A stretch of DNA of 64,000 nt from Persicitalea jodogahamensis (lineage in GTDB: Bacteria; Bacteroidota; Bacteroidia; Cytophagales; Spirosomataceae): the NCBI RefSeq assembly GCF_014651615.1, contig NZ_BMXF01000001.1, forward strand, positions 682,001 to 746,000. Direction: 5' to 3'. Every line of letters begins with the position of its first letter. Positions within the stretch are counted from its first letter, which is position 1. Positions 8,247 to 16,326 of the stretch are shown here, piece by piece. The position numbers and the translations under genes are program-made. The notes under the pieces are model-generated. The model was given only the letters and a program-made list of their open reading frames with translations. It did no database searches and had not been told where the DNA came from.

Positions 8247-10685
8247 TTAATTCCTGCCAAAAACTTTTCTCAAATTCTTGCGCCAACCCGTACGCGAATC
8301 CGTCAGGTACCCGTCGTTCTGGTAAGCATAGCCGTACTGGTAACTGCCGGAACCGGAGCCATAATAGCCGCTGCCGGAGGATAGACTACTGTGCAGATTG
8401 TCGGGATAAAAATCGTTGATTACTACTTTGACATCTTTTAATTCATACTCGTCGGCAAGTTGTCCGGCCAGGTGGTACGATTCCTGATTGGAATATAACC
8501 AGCGTACGATGAATATCACAAAATCGCTCTGGGGTAGTAGCGGCACGTTGTCCGCTACCAATCCGACCGGGGCGGTATCCAGTAGCACATAATCATAGTT
8601 TTTCCGGCAGTAGCGCAACAACTCCTGCATCGCGGGCTTTTGCAGGAGTTCGGCCGGATTGAACGGCGCAAACCCGGCGGGGATATAGTCAAGATTTTCG
8701 ATCGTTGATGCATAGACTGCCCGGTCGATTTCCTCCGGGTCCTGCAGGAAATCACTCAGGCCATACGTTTGCCCTGCATCGAAAAATAAGTGGATTCTCG
8801 ACTTGCGCAGGTCGGCCCCAACTACGATGACTTTCTTCCCGATTTTTGTGAAAGATAGAGCTAAGTTAACGGTCACAAATGATTTTCCTTCGCCAGCCCG
8901 CTCGGAGGTTACCAGGATGAGTTGTCCCCCATCATCCGTTTTGGCATCCAGAGCAGATTTTGCAAAACTTAACCGAGTGCGGATGGCACTCAGGGATTCG
9001 GTAAAAACGGTGCGATCGTTGAGGAAACTTGTCAGGTCCTGCGGGGTGTTGGTCACTTTTTCTGAGAAGTGATGGATCAGTCCCAGCAAACTCACGCCCG
9101 GGTGTTGTGCCACCTTCCCGATGTCGGTAAAAGTGCTGTTGATTGACCGCGCCAGCAGCACGGAGCCTATTCCCAAGGCCAGGCCAGCGAACATGAATAG
9201 CAGTATGATTCGCCAGGCAATGGGCGAAACCTTATCGGTGTCCAGTTGTGTAATGACCGTAAAAGACGGCAACATGCCGGCCTTCACGATGGAAGATTCG
9301 ATTTCCTTGTTCAGTAGCAGGGAGTAGATGTTTTTATTTACTTCAAAATCACTTTGCAGATATATGAAGTTTTTTTCCAGAGCCGGAATCCGGCTGAATC
9401 TGCCTTTGAGAGCCGACAGGTTATCATTCAGGATTTTGAGCGTACGTTCATTCTTCTGATTCTGGAGCCGGATATTGTCCAGAATCTGACTGCGGTACTT
9501 GACAAGCTGCTCATCCAGATTCTTCACCGCAGCTGAATTGGGGCTGTACTTTTGTAATAACTGCTTACGCTGCGTGATAAGGTCGTTGAAGTTTTGTAAA
9601 AGACCTATCAACACACCGTCAGAGGTTCCATCAAGGCCCACCGAAAGGTAGTTGACGGTTTCGAAAGTACGGCCCATGTTGGCTTCCAGCATATCGATAT
9701 AAGATCTCTGAATTTCCAGCTCGTTCTTCCGTTGCTCCAGTTCGCGCACTTTCGAGGTGATCTCCAGCGCCGAAGTACTCACATCAAGCAGTTGGTTTTT
9801 CTGCTTGAAAAGTTCCAGTTCACGGGCCGACTCTTTGAGATAGCCGGAATATATACCGACCTGCTTGTTGATAAAACCAATCGTGAGGTCGGAGGATTTT
9901 TGCTTCTGCCGCAAATCGAAATCCCGGTATGCTTCAACCAGATTGACGAGAAAGTGCTCGGTATAAGCCTCGTTATGATGGCGGAAGGTGAGGTCCATAA
10001 CAGGCATTTGCTCCTCGGTCTCCTCCATATCTATGCGCCAAACAAATGCGTTCACCAGCCGGGCGGGATCGTTATACTTAAATTCGAATTTGTAGCCCGC
10101 AGCGGTGACGATCTCACTGATTCTGAAAACCAGCCCCGGCAGAGTCACGATGGCTCCGCGAACCAGTTGCAGCGGCCGCGTGACGGACTCTTCCGTTTGG
10201 TAACGGAGCGTCAGGTCTTCATCCAGAAAGAAAGTACCATGCTGGTACTTGGCCGGGTCATAGCTAAGCACCTCCAGCACAAGCGGGCGCGCAGGGTAAA
10301 CGTCGATCTGACGCAGATCCTTCACCCGGTAGAAAGTGAAGGGGTTATTCATCCGTTCCAGGGTACTGCGTACTACTTCTGGTGAACGGACATTAAATTT
10401 CTCCGTCAGATAGTCCGGGCTGCTCGTGCCGAAAATGAACATGGGTTTCGAACCGGTCAAGCCATCGAATTCCGACTGTTTGTCGAGGTACTTCAGCGTG
10501 ACCGTCCCGATGTACTGCGGCGTAACGAATTTGAGGTAAAGGAAACATAGCGCACCTGCCAGCAACAGCGCAATCAAAATCCACCACCAGCGACTTTTGA
10601 ATACCTGCAAAAGTTTCCTGAAGTTAATGGATTCAGAGTTGCCCAAAAGTTGCTCGAAAAGGGCACTGTCAGTTTCTTGCCTCAT
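8247..10685 (-). CDS. Wzc-like polysaccharide co-polymerase / BY-kinase
   Basis: An 812-residue inner-membrane protein. Order: an N-terminal cytoplasmic stretch, TM1 (about 34-52), a Wzz-type periplasmic domain with long coiled-coil segments (about 250-450), TM2 (about 488-510), then a cytoplasmic tyrosine kinase domain with Walker A RAGEGKS (Lys601), a second Walker motif IVVGADLRKSRIH, and Walker B YVLLDTAP. The C-terminal tail is Tyr/Gly/Ser rich (YYGSGSGSYQYGYAYQ), the usual autophosphorylation cluster. Wzc proteins control chain length and export of capsule or exopolysaccharide through cyclic phosphorylation. The start overlaps the phosphatase gene by 17 bases. Confidence 0.93.
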   Translation of the reverse strand: MRQETDSALFEQLLGNSESINFRKLLQVFKSRWWWILIALLLAGALCFLYLKFVTPQYIGTVTLKYLDKQSEFDGLTGSKPMFIFGTSSPDYLTEKFNVRSPEVVRSTLERMNNPFTFYRVKDLRQIDVYPARPLVLEVLSYDPAKYQHGTFFLDEDLTLRYQTEESVTRPLQLVRGAIVTLPGLVFRISEIVTAAGYKFEFKYNDPARLVNAFVWRIDMEETEEQMPVMDLTFRHHNEAYTEHFLVNLVEAYRDFDLRQKQKSSDLTIGFINKQVGIYSGYLKESARELELFKQKNQLLDVSTSALEITSKVRELEQRKNELEIQRSYIDMLEANMGRTFETVNYLSVGLDGTSDGVLIGLLQNFNDLITQRKQLLQKYSPNSAAVKNLDEQLVKYRSQILDNIRLQNQKNERTLKILNDNLSALKGRFSRIPALEKNFIYLQSDFEVNKNIYSLLLNKEIESSIVKAGMLPSFTVITQLDTDKVSPIAWRIILLFMFAGLALGIGSVLLARSINSTFTDIGKVAQHPGVSLLGLIHHFSEKVTNTPQDLTSFLNDRTVFTESLSAIRTRLSFAKSALDAKTDDGGQLILVTSERAGEGKSFVTVNLALSFTKIGKKVIVVGADLRKSRIHLFFDAGQTYGLSDFLQDPEEIDRAVYASTIENLDYIPAGFAPFNPAELLQKPAMQELLRYCRKNYDYVLLDTAPVGLVADNVPLLPQSDFVIFIVRWLYSNQESYHLAGQLADEYELKDVKVVINDFYPDNLHSSLSSGSGYYGSGSGSYQYGYAYQNDGYLTDSRTGWRKNLRKVFGRN

Positions 10686-11433
10686 GCTCGGGTACCAGAT
10701 GGTTCAAAAGGGGCGCATCGCACAACATGGCAAACTCGGGAGTGCGGGCAGCCTTTCGCAAATAACTGTATTGGTTGGCTCGGTGCAAATCCGTCCCCAC
10801 AGCCCCAATCCAACCCTGCCGGACCATTTGCTGAGCGAGTAGTTTTTCGGTGGGGCCGTACTGGCCGCCCAGCGACAGCAAATTTACCTGAAAAATAATG
10901 CCCATTTCCCGTAGTTCGGCGTATCGTTCGGGGCGCTGCTGCCAGGGCCGGTAACGCTCAGGATGGGCCAATACAGGCTTCCAGCCATGGTCGATCATAG
11001 CCCGCAGAACCTGAGGAAAATGCGGCATTTCGGTGCGCATGGAGGTTTCCACCAGTACATAACGGTCGAACAGCGGAAGGACTTGGCCTTTTTCCAGCAG
11101 TGTCATCAAGTAATCGTCGCCAAAATGTTCGGCGGCGTAAGTGAGCACCAGGTCGGGCCAGTGGTCGGCGGCGGCTTCGGTCAGAAGTTGCCAGGCCGCG
11201 TGGATGGTGTGCTGGTCATTGGGAAAAAAATCAGAACGGATATGCGGGGTAGCGATAATCCGCCGAATGCCGGCGGCGTGATGCGCGGCCAGGATCTGAA
11301 GGCTTTCTTCCACGGAAGGAGAACCGTCGTCGATTCCTGGTAATACGTGAAGGTGCAAATCTGCCCCTATTTTTTCCAGATAAGATCCGTCTTCACTGAT
11401 ATTGGCCTGCTTGGGGTAGGTAGGCAAGATCAT
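10669..11433 (-). CDS. CpsB/YwqE-type tyrosine-protein phosphatase (PHP fold)
   Basis: A 254-residue PHP-domain metal phosphatase. Motifs: ADLHLHVLPGIDDG near the N-terminus (metal ligands), IIATPHI, AAEHFGDDYL, VLAHPERY and GTDLHR. CpsB enzymes dephosphorylate the tyrosine tail of the cognate Wzc-type kinase and so complete the on/off cycle of polysaccharide export. The gene lies directly between the export lipoprotein (4-base overlap) and the kinase (17-base overlap), exactly the pairing expected, so the substrate is inferred with good support. Confidence 0.9.
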   Translation of the reverse strand: MILPTYPKQANISEDGSYLEKIGADLHLHVLPGIDDGSPSVEESLQILAAHHAAGIRRIIATPHIRSDFFPNDQHTIHAAWQLLTEAAADHWPDLVLTYAAEHFGDDYLMTLLEKGQVLPLFDRYVLVETSMRTEMPHFPQVLRAMIDHGWKPVLAHPERYRPWQQRPERYAELREMGIIFQVNLLSLGGQYGPTEKLLAQQMVRQGWIGAVGTDLHRANQYSYLRKAARTPEFAMLCDAPLLNHLVPEHEARN

Positions 11434-12191
11434 GGGCGGGGACTTAGTCTAATGAAATTTATTACAATCAACGTCAGGTTGAGCGCGGCGATGACAGGCT
11501 GAACCAGCACCAGCGCCCGCTGATATTTGATGGAGCGGACGGAACCACGTGAAGGCGGAACGTACACGATGTCGTTATCGTATATGTTTTGATTCATGAT
11601 TAGCGGGTTGCCCAAGTCCTGAAAATCGTACTCGATGACCTGTTGCTGCGTTCCCTCTGTCCTGATGATCTGAATGATGTTGCTGGCTTCGGTGTACCTG
11701 ATTCCACCCGAGCGGGCCAGGATTTCTCCCAATGTCAGAAAGTCGTTATCAAGAACAACGACCCCCTGGTTGTTAACCGACCCCAGCACCTTGACACGCA
11801 GGCTGGTGACGGTAACTTCGAACAGCGGATTGCGCAAATCACGGTACAACGTGGACAGAGTGTCGGCCACTGCCTGTCGGGTGCGCCCCGCTACGGGAAT
11901 CGACCCAATTTCTGGCAGACTAATGTTTCCATCAATTCGCACTACGGCTTCAAACCCCGCCCCCACGTTACCTGCTGCCTGACCGGGGTCAGGAAAGAGT
12001 TCCGACGACCAGTTCAGGTTACGGACGAGGAGTTTGTCTCCTGCTTTTATCCGGTATACGCCTTTGTCAACCACCGAAACTGCGGGGGCCAACGCTTCAG
12101 TATTCAGCACGGGGGCAGGCCGCTGACTCCGGCAGGAAGCAAACAGCAGCGTACACACAAAAATTGGCAGAATAACGAAGCTTCTTTTCAT
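11430..12191 (-). CDS. Wza-type polysaccharide export lipoprotein
   Basis: A 253-residue lipoprotein. The signal ends in a lipobox (LLFASC, Cys20). A Poly_export domain follows (YRIKAGDKLLVRNLNW to SLPEIGSIPVAGRT), then a SLBB domain (VLGSVNNQGVVVLDND to GGIRYTEASN). The C-terminal hydrophobic helix (about 228-246) would be the outer-membrane-spanning helix of the Wza barrel. It works with the Wzc-like kinase encoded two genes downstream to move polysaccharide across the periplasm and outer membrane. It lies seven bases downstream of glf. Confidence 0.9.
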   Translation of the reverse strand: MKRSFVILPIFVCTLLFASCRSQRPAPVLNTEALAPAVSVVDKGVYRIKAGDKLLVRNLNWSSELFPDPGQAAGNVGAGFEAVVRIDGNISLPEIGSIPVAGRTRQAVADTLSTLYRDLRNPLFEVTVTSLRVKVLGSVNNQGVVVLDNDFLTLGEILARSGGIRYTEASNIIQIIRTEGTQQQVIEYDFQDLGNPLIMNQNIYDNDIVYVPPSRGSVRSIKYQRALVLVQPVIAALNLTLIVINFIRLSPRP

Positions 12192-12198
12192 CCAGATT

Positions 12199-13308
12199 TT
12201 ATTGATCTCCGAAATGATCCCGCACTTTCTTCAGCGCAGAACCAATCACCTGGTGCATATCGTAATAGCGGTATTCGGCCAATCGTCCCCCAAAAATTAC
12301 CTTTTCTTCTGCTTCGGCCAGTGCTTTGTATTGACGGTAAAGCGTATCGTTTTTCGAGTCGTTGATCGGGTAGTATGGCTCTGCGCCTTCACTCCATTCC
12401 TGAGGATACTCGCGGGTCACGACGGTTTTGGGTTGTGTACCAAACTCGAAATGCTTGTGCTCGATGATGCGCGTAAAGGGCGTTTCGGCATCAGTGTAGT
12501 TGACCACGGCATTGCCCTGAAAATTGCCGGTATCCAGCGTTTCGTGGTCGAAGCGAAGACTACGGTATTCCAGTGCTCCAAAACGGAAGTCAAAATACTC
12601 ATCAATTTTCCCGGTGTAAACCACGGTATCTGCCAACTGAGACAAGTCCTCACGTTCTTCGGTAAAATCGACGCCCAGCCGTACCTCTACTCCCGCCAGC
12701 AAACCTTCGGTCAATTTGTTGTAGCCACCGATGGGAATGCCCTGGTAGCGGTCATTGAAGTAGTTGTTGTCGAAAGTAAAACGTACAGGCAGCCGCTTGA
12801 TAATGAAGGACGGAAGTTCGGTAGCCTTTCGACCCCACTGCTTTTCGGTGTAAGCCTTGATAAGTTTTTGGTACATGTCTGTACCCACCAGCGAGATGGC
12901 CTGTTCTTCCAGGTTTTGCGGTTCGGTAATACCCGCTTCCGCCACCTGTTCGGCAATTTTGGCTTTGGCTTCTTCCGGCGTAGTCACGCCCCACAACTGG
13001 TAGAACGTGTTCATATTGAAGGGCAGGTTGTATAGTTCACCCTTATAGTTGGCTACCGGCGAATTGGTATAACGGTTGAATTCAACAAACGAATTCACAT
13101 AGTCCCAGATAGCCTTATCGTTGGTGTGAAAGATATGTGCCCCGTAAGTATGGACATTAATTCCTTCCACTTCTTTGCAGTAGGTGTTTCCTCCTGTATG
13201 GGGGCGTCGGTCAATTACCAGACACTTTTTTCCGCGCTTTGTTGCTTCATGGGCAAACACACTACCCCATGGCCCGGCACCCACGATTAGATAATCGTAC
13301 TTCTTCAT
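12199..13308 (-). CDS. glf: UDP-galactopyranose mutase
   Basis: A 369-residue flavoenzyme interconverting UDP-galactopyranose and UDP-galactofuranose, the precursor of galactofuranose in surface glycans. The FAD-binding motif GAGPWGSVFAHEA and the ribose-binding acidic stretch VIDRRPHTGGN are at the N-terminus. NVHTYGAHIFHTND and YTEKQWGR are UGM hallmarks, and REYPQEW and GRLAEYRYYDMHQ complete the substrate and flavin sites. It is the first gene of a six-gene operon and follows a candidate promoter. Its presence suggests the polymer contains galactofuranose. Confidence 0.95.
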   Translation of the reverse strand: MKKYDYLIVGAGPWGSVFAHEATKRGKKCLVIDRRPHTGGNTYCKEVEGINVHTYGAHIFHTNDKAIWDYVNSFVEFNRYTNSPVANYKGELYNLPFNMNTFYQLWGVTTPEEAKAKIAEQVAEAGITEPQNLEEQAISLVGTDMYQKLIKAYTEKQWGRKATELPSFIIKRLPVRFTFDNNYFNDRYQGIPIGGYNKLTEGLLAGVEVRLGVDFTEEREDLSQLADTVVYTGKIDEYFDFRFGALEYRSLRFDHETLDTGNFQGNAVVNYTDAETPFTRIIEHKHFEFGTQPKTVVTREYPQEWSEGAEPYYPINDSKNDTLYRQYKALAEAEEKVIFGGRLAEYRYYDMHQVIGSALKKVRDHFGDQ

Positions 13309-13339
13309 TGATGGATATATACTCTATTTCTGTAAGTCA

Positions 13340-13347
13340 CAAAGCTA
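13340..13347 (-). promoter_or_regulatory. Candidate -7 element of the polysaccharide operon
   Basis: On the minus strand this reads TAGCTTTG, matching TAnnTTTG. It sits about 30 bases before the glf ATG and just downstream of the terminator of the preceding ompA-family gene, a sensible place for the operon promoter. No clear -33 element was found. Confidence 0.45.
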
Positions 13348-13363
13348 ACGAATCACTATGAAA

Positions 13364-13387
13364 AAAGGCTCCCCGAGGGGAGCCTTT
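13364..13387 (-). terminator. Rho-independent terminator of the OmpA-family gene
   Basis: AAAGGCTCCCC and GGGGAGCCTTT form an 11-bp perfect stem with a GA loop. On the minus strand a run of T follows at once. It lies 40 bases after the OmpA-family stop codon and before the glf promoter. Confidence 0.85.
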
Positions 13388-13426
13388 CTCTTATTGATGT
13401 ATTTCTGTAGGGAAATGTCCGAGCCG

Positions 13427-14887
13427 TTAGGGCATCAGGCGTAGTTCCACGCGGCGGTTCTTCATCAGACCCTGGGTAGTGGCACCGTCGGCGATAGGCT
13501 TGAATGAACCGAAGTAGTCAACAACTACTTTGCTTTGATCTTTCAGGCCTCCTTCGTTGACGAGGTAGTCGCGGACCGCATCAACGCGGCGGCGGGACAG
13601 AGCCATGTTATAACGATCCGAAGCGCGGCGGTCAGCGTGACCAGCCAATTGCAGGCGGCAGCCGGAGCGGTTCATCAGCGTAGCTACGTTGTTGAGCATT
13701 TCGCGATACTCAGGCTTGATTTCGTTTTTGTCCGTATCGAACATCACGTTAGCGAAGATCTCATTACAGGCTGCTCCATTTGCGAGGGCATTCTTCACGT
13801 ACTGATCGAAGTCGATTACGCGACCGCTACCATCCACGACGCTACCAGCGGGTGAGTTAGGCTCTTTATCGAAGAAGTCAGACACACCGTCGCCGTCGGT
13901 GTCAAGCAGCAATCTAGGATCGATGTCCTTAGGACGGTTGGCCTTGGCCACGGAGTCCATTTCTTCCATCGTCAGGATTTTCGGGGGCTTAACCAACAAA
14001 CGGGGGTCAGTATAACGCAGGTGGTAGTAGCCGCCCTGATCCGGATCGTAGGTGTACTTGCCATCTACTTTGCTCACGCGTAATGGGTTTTTGCCCAGCT
14101 TGTAGGTGAGGGCTATGGCACCATAACCATATTTATCCAACGCAGAGTTGCCTTTGCGGGCCGTAGGCAAAGTCTCGAAGTTGAAGCCATTCGGGTCACG
14201 CGAATAATCGCCGCCGTAGGTGGCATCCACAAAATCGGAGTTGACGTTATTCAGACGAAAATCCAGACCCAAGTCCAGTCGCTTCGTCAATTCATAGCTT
14301 ATTTCCAATCCGACGGGAATAATCCAGTCATTGGTGGCACCCGTGTTGCGAAGTTCGACACCGCCTGTCAGGTCATAGGAAGTGGCATTGTACCACATCA
14401 TGCCAAAACCGGCGTAAGCATCCACTTTCCAGTGTTTCATTTTAGTTGGGCCTAGCAGAAGCCCTTTCAGGTTGACAGTTCCGGAGAGGCTGGCATCCAC
14501 ATAGTTGGTCTTGAAATAGCGGAAATAATTCCGACGCTTCATACCGGTCAGATTACCAACAGACACGTCACCTTTCAAGCCAAATAGGTAAGAAAGCTGC
14601 TTGTTGATTTGGATACCTCCTTCGAAAGTACCCCACTCGCTGTGGGTGTCGCTCGAATTTCCACTTACAGGAAAAAAGTCGTACTCCCGTAAGTCTCCAA
14701 AAAACAGAGTGGGGGCCACGTGAACACCAATCGACCAAGTATTCAACTTATAGGGGCCCTCATAGGAAGCTTTGGGGTTATAATCTGGTGAGTTGGGCTG
14801 CGTCTGCTGCACATACTGGGCACTCGACGGGAGCGCCAGCATTGATCCCAAAACGAGCGAACCGATTAACAGGGATACTTTTTTCAT
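13427..14887 (-). CDS. OmpA-family outer membrane protein
   Basis: A 486-residue protein from the ATG at 14887, which begins a clean signal peptide (MKKVSLLIGSLVLGSMLALP, ending SSAQ). An upstream in-frame codon would add 31 non-signal residues and would start inside the predicted promoter, so I reject it. An eight-stranded-type beta-barrel region (about 45-300) is followed by a calcium-type linker (DTDGDGVSDFFDKEPNSP) and a C-terminal OmpA domain with the peptidoglycan-binding segment NMALSRRRVDAVRDYL and final NRRVEL. It probably anchors the outer membrane to the wall and may sense envelope state. Confidence 0.9.
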   Translation of the reverse strand: MKKVSLLIGSLVLGSMLALPSSAQYVQQTQPNSPDYNPKASYEGPYKLNTWSIGVHVAPTLFFGDLREYDFFPVSGNSSDTHSEWGTFEGGIQINKQLSYLFGLKGDVSVGNLTGMKRRNYFRYFKTNYVDASLSGTVNLKGLLLGPTKMKHWKVDAYAGFGMMWYNATSYDLTGGVELRNTGATNDWIIPVGLEISYELTKRLDLGLDFRLNNVNSDFVDATYGGDYSRDPNGFNFETLPTARKGNSALDKYGYGAIALTYKLGKNPLRVSKVDGKYTYDPDQGGYYHLRYTDPRLLVKPPKILTMEEMDSVAKANRPKDIDPRLLLDTDGDGVSDFFDKEPNSPAGSVVDGSGRVIDFDQYVKNALANGAACNEIFANVMFDTDKNEIKPEYREMLNNVATLMNRSGCRLQLAGHADRRASDRYNMALSRRRVDAVRDYLVNEGGLKDQSKVVVDYFGSFKPIADGATTQGLMKNRRVELRLMP

Positions 14888-14977
14888 ACTATCAATAATT
14901 GCGTTATTTGATGAACAAGGATTCTTCTTACGTTTTTTACTATCACTTTCCGTTTGTCCGTTCCTTTCAGTTGGCAA

Positions 14978-15008
14978 CAAAAGTATGGTAACTAAATGAG
15001 TTAACCAA
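14978..15008 (-). promoter_or_regulatory. Promoter of the OmpA-family gene
   Basis: Minus strand: TTG (15008-15006), a 20-base spacer, then TACTTTTG (14985-14978), a good fit to the Bacteroidota pattern TTG-N17-23-TAnnTTTG. The predicted start site is about 80 bases before the ATG at 14887. Confidence 0.6.
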
Positions 15009-15063
15009 CTGCCAAAGCTTTCTAAAATCGGATTAAATGCGGGCCTATTCTAATTTTTTAACT

Positions 15064-15112
15064 AAAAAAAGCGATGATTTGAAATATTCAAAGTCTTTGC
15101 ATCACTTTTTTT
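15064..15112 (-). terminator. Terminator of tgt overlapping its last codons
   Basis: On the minus strand AAAAAAAGTGATG (inside the last codons of tgt) pairs over 13 positions, one of them G-U, with CATCGCTTTTTTT after the stop. The arms are A- and T-rich at the ends, as in intrinsic terminators. The loop is about 23 bases with a small inner stem. Confidence 0.55.
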
Positions 15113-16221
15113 ATTGTAACGTTCTTCCAGGTACCGAAATCACCCTGTTCGATCTTGCGTCGCGCTTCCCCGACCAGCCATAGGTAAAAGGTCAGATTGT
15201 GAATGCTGGCAATCTGAGCTCCCAGCATTTCGTTTGACCGGATAAGATGGCGAAGGTAAGCCTTCGTATAGAAACTGCTGGCATACCCACCCAGATTTTT
15301 ATCAATGGGGCTAAAATCGTCCTGCCATTTCAGGTTCCTGATATTGATGATGCCTTCGGTTGTAAAAAGCATACCATTACGCGCATTGCGGGTGGGCATC
15401 ACACAATCGAACATGTCTACCCCCACCGCGATTCCTTCCAGAATATCGGCAGGCGTGCCGACACCCATTAAATATCGGGGTTTATCGCGTGGTAAAATGT
15501 CGCAAACTACCTCTGCCAACTCGTACATAATTTCGGCAGGTTCGCCCACCGATAGTCCACCGATGGCGTTCCCTTCCCGTCCGGCGGCAGCGATGGTTTC
15601 GGCTGATTTTACCCTAAGGTCTTTATAAACACTACCTTGCACAATGGGGAAAAGGGTCTGGGGGTAACCGTAGTATCCTTCCGTTTCATCGAAGCGCTCA
15701 CAACATCTTTTTAGCCAGCGGTGGGTCATTTCCATCGAGGCCCGGGCATACTCGTATTCGCAAGGGTACGGCGTGCATTCATCGAAGGCCATGATAATAT
15801 CGGCTCCGATCTGTCGCTGAATATCGACCACACCTTCGGGGGTAAATGTGTGGAGTGAACCATCGATATGGGAACGAAATTCCACACCATGCTCTTTTAT
15901 CTTCCTACCGGTTCCTGCCAGCGAATACACCTGATAGCCGCCGCTGTCGGTCAGGATAGGTCCTTCCCAGCCGTTAAAACGGTGCAGACCGCCCGCCTGT
16001 TTGATAATATCAAGACCAGGTCTTAAAAATAGGTGGTAAGTATTCCCCAGAATAATCTGAGCCTTTATATCGTCGCGCAGTTCACGCTGGTGAACGGCCT
16101 TCACTGTTCCTGCTGTGCCGACAGGCATGAAGATCGGCGTCTGAATTGAGCCGTGGGCGGTTTCGATGACTCCGGTGCGGGCCTTGGTTTGGGTATCTTG
16201 GGTTTCGAGCGTAAATTTCAT
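15088..16221 (-). CDS. tgt: Queuine/preQ1 tRNA-guanine transglycosylase, without canonical zinc cysteines
   Basis: A 377-residue TIM-barrel enzyme that exchanges guanine-34 of GUN-anticodon tRNAs for preQ1 on the way to queuosine. ILTDSGGYQVYSL contains the general acid Asp, GGLSVGEP the base-binding loop, and MFDCVMPTRNARNG the nucleophile Asp and specificity loop. In most bacterial Tgt a CxCxxC...H zinc site follows; here the matching stretch (DFSPIDKNLGGYASSFYTKA) has no cysteine, although the IHNL histidine is kept. The rest of the fold looks intact. The gene is divergent from a glycosyltransferase. Confidence 0.94.
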   Translation of the reverse strand: MKFTLETQDTQTKARTGVIETAHGSIQTPIFMPVGTAGTVKAVHQRELRDDIKAQIILGNTYHLFLRPGLDIIKQAGGLHRFNGWEGPILTDSGGYQVYSLAGTGRKIKEHGVEFRSHIDGSLHTFTPEGVVDIQRQIGADIIMAFDECTPYPCEYEYARASMEMTHRWLKRCCERFDETEGYYGYPQTLFPIVQGSVYKDLRVKSAETIAAAGREGNAIGGLSVGEPAEIMYELAEVVCDILPRDKPRYLMGVGTPADILEGIAVGVDMFDCVMPTRNARNGMLFTTEGIINIRNLKWQDDFSPIDKNLGGYASSFYTKAYLRHLIRSNEMLGAQIASIHNLTFYLWLVGEARRKIEQGDFGTWKNVTIKKVMQRL

Positions 16222-16244
16222 TGGGTATCCGGCTTGGCGGGCCG

Positions 16245-16252
16245 CAAAAATA
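16245..16252 (-). promoter_or_regulatory. Candidate -7 element for tgt
   Basis: Minus-strand TATTTTTG matches TAnnTTTG, 24 bases upstream of the tgt ATG. There is no clear -33 element at the usual spacing. Confidence 0.4.
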
Positions 16253-16286
16253 CAGCTATGCCCGCAAAGATTGCTGACAATGAATG

Positions 16287-16294
16287 TATATTTG
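16287..16294 (+). promoter_or_regulatory. Candidate -7 element for the glycosyltransferase
   Basis: TATATTTG matches TAnnTTTG and lies 32 bases before the GTG at 16327. If real, transcription begins after the ATG at 16258, which supports the GTG as the start codon. Confidence 0.4.
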
Positions 16295-16326
16295 CCGAAA
16301 ATCCCTCTATCAATGTTTGTGGCCGC

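Noticed and set aside
11643-12365. Plus-strand frame opposite the Wza-like lipoprotein gene
   Set aside because: Low-quality composition and no recognisable motif; the minus-strand frame is a complete export lipoprotein.
14888-14980. Longer N-terminus for the OmpA-family protein
   Set aside because: The added residues are charged and non-signal-like, and the frame would begin inside the -7 element at 14978-14985.
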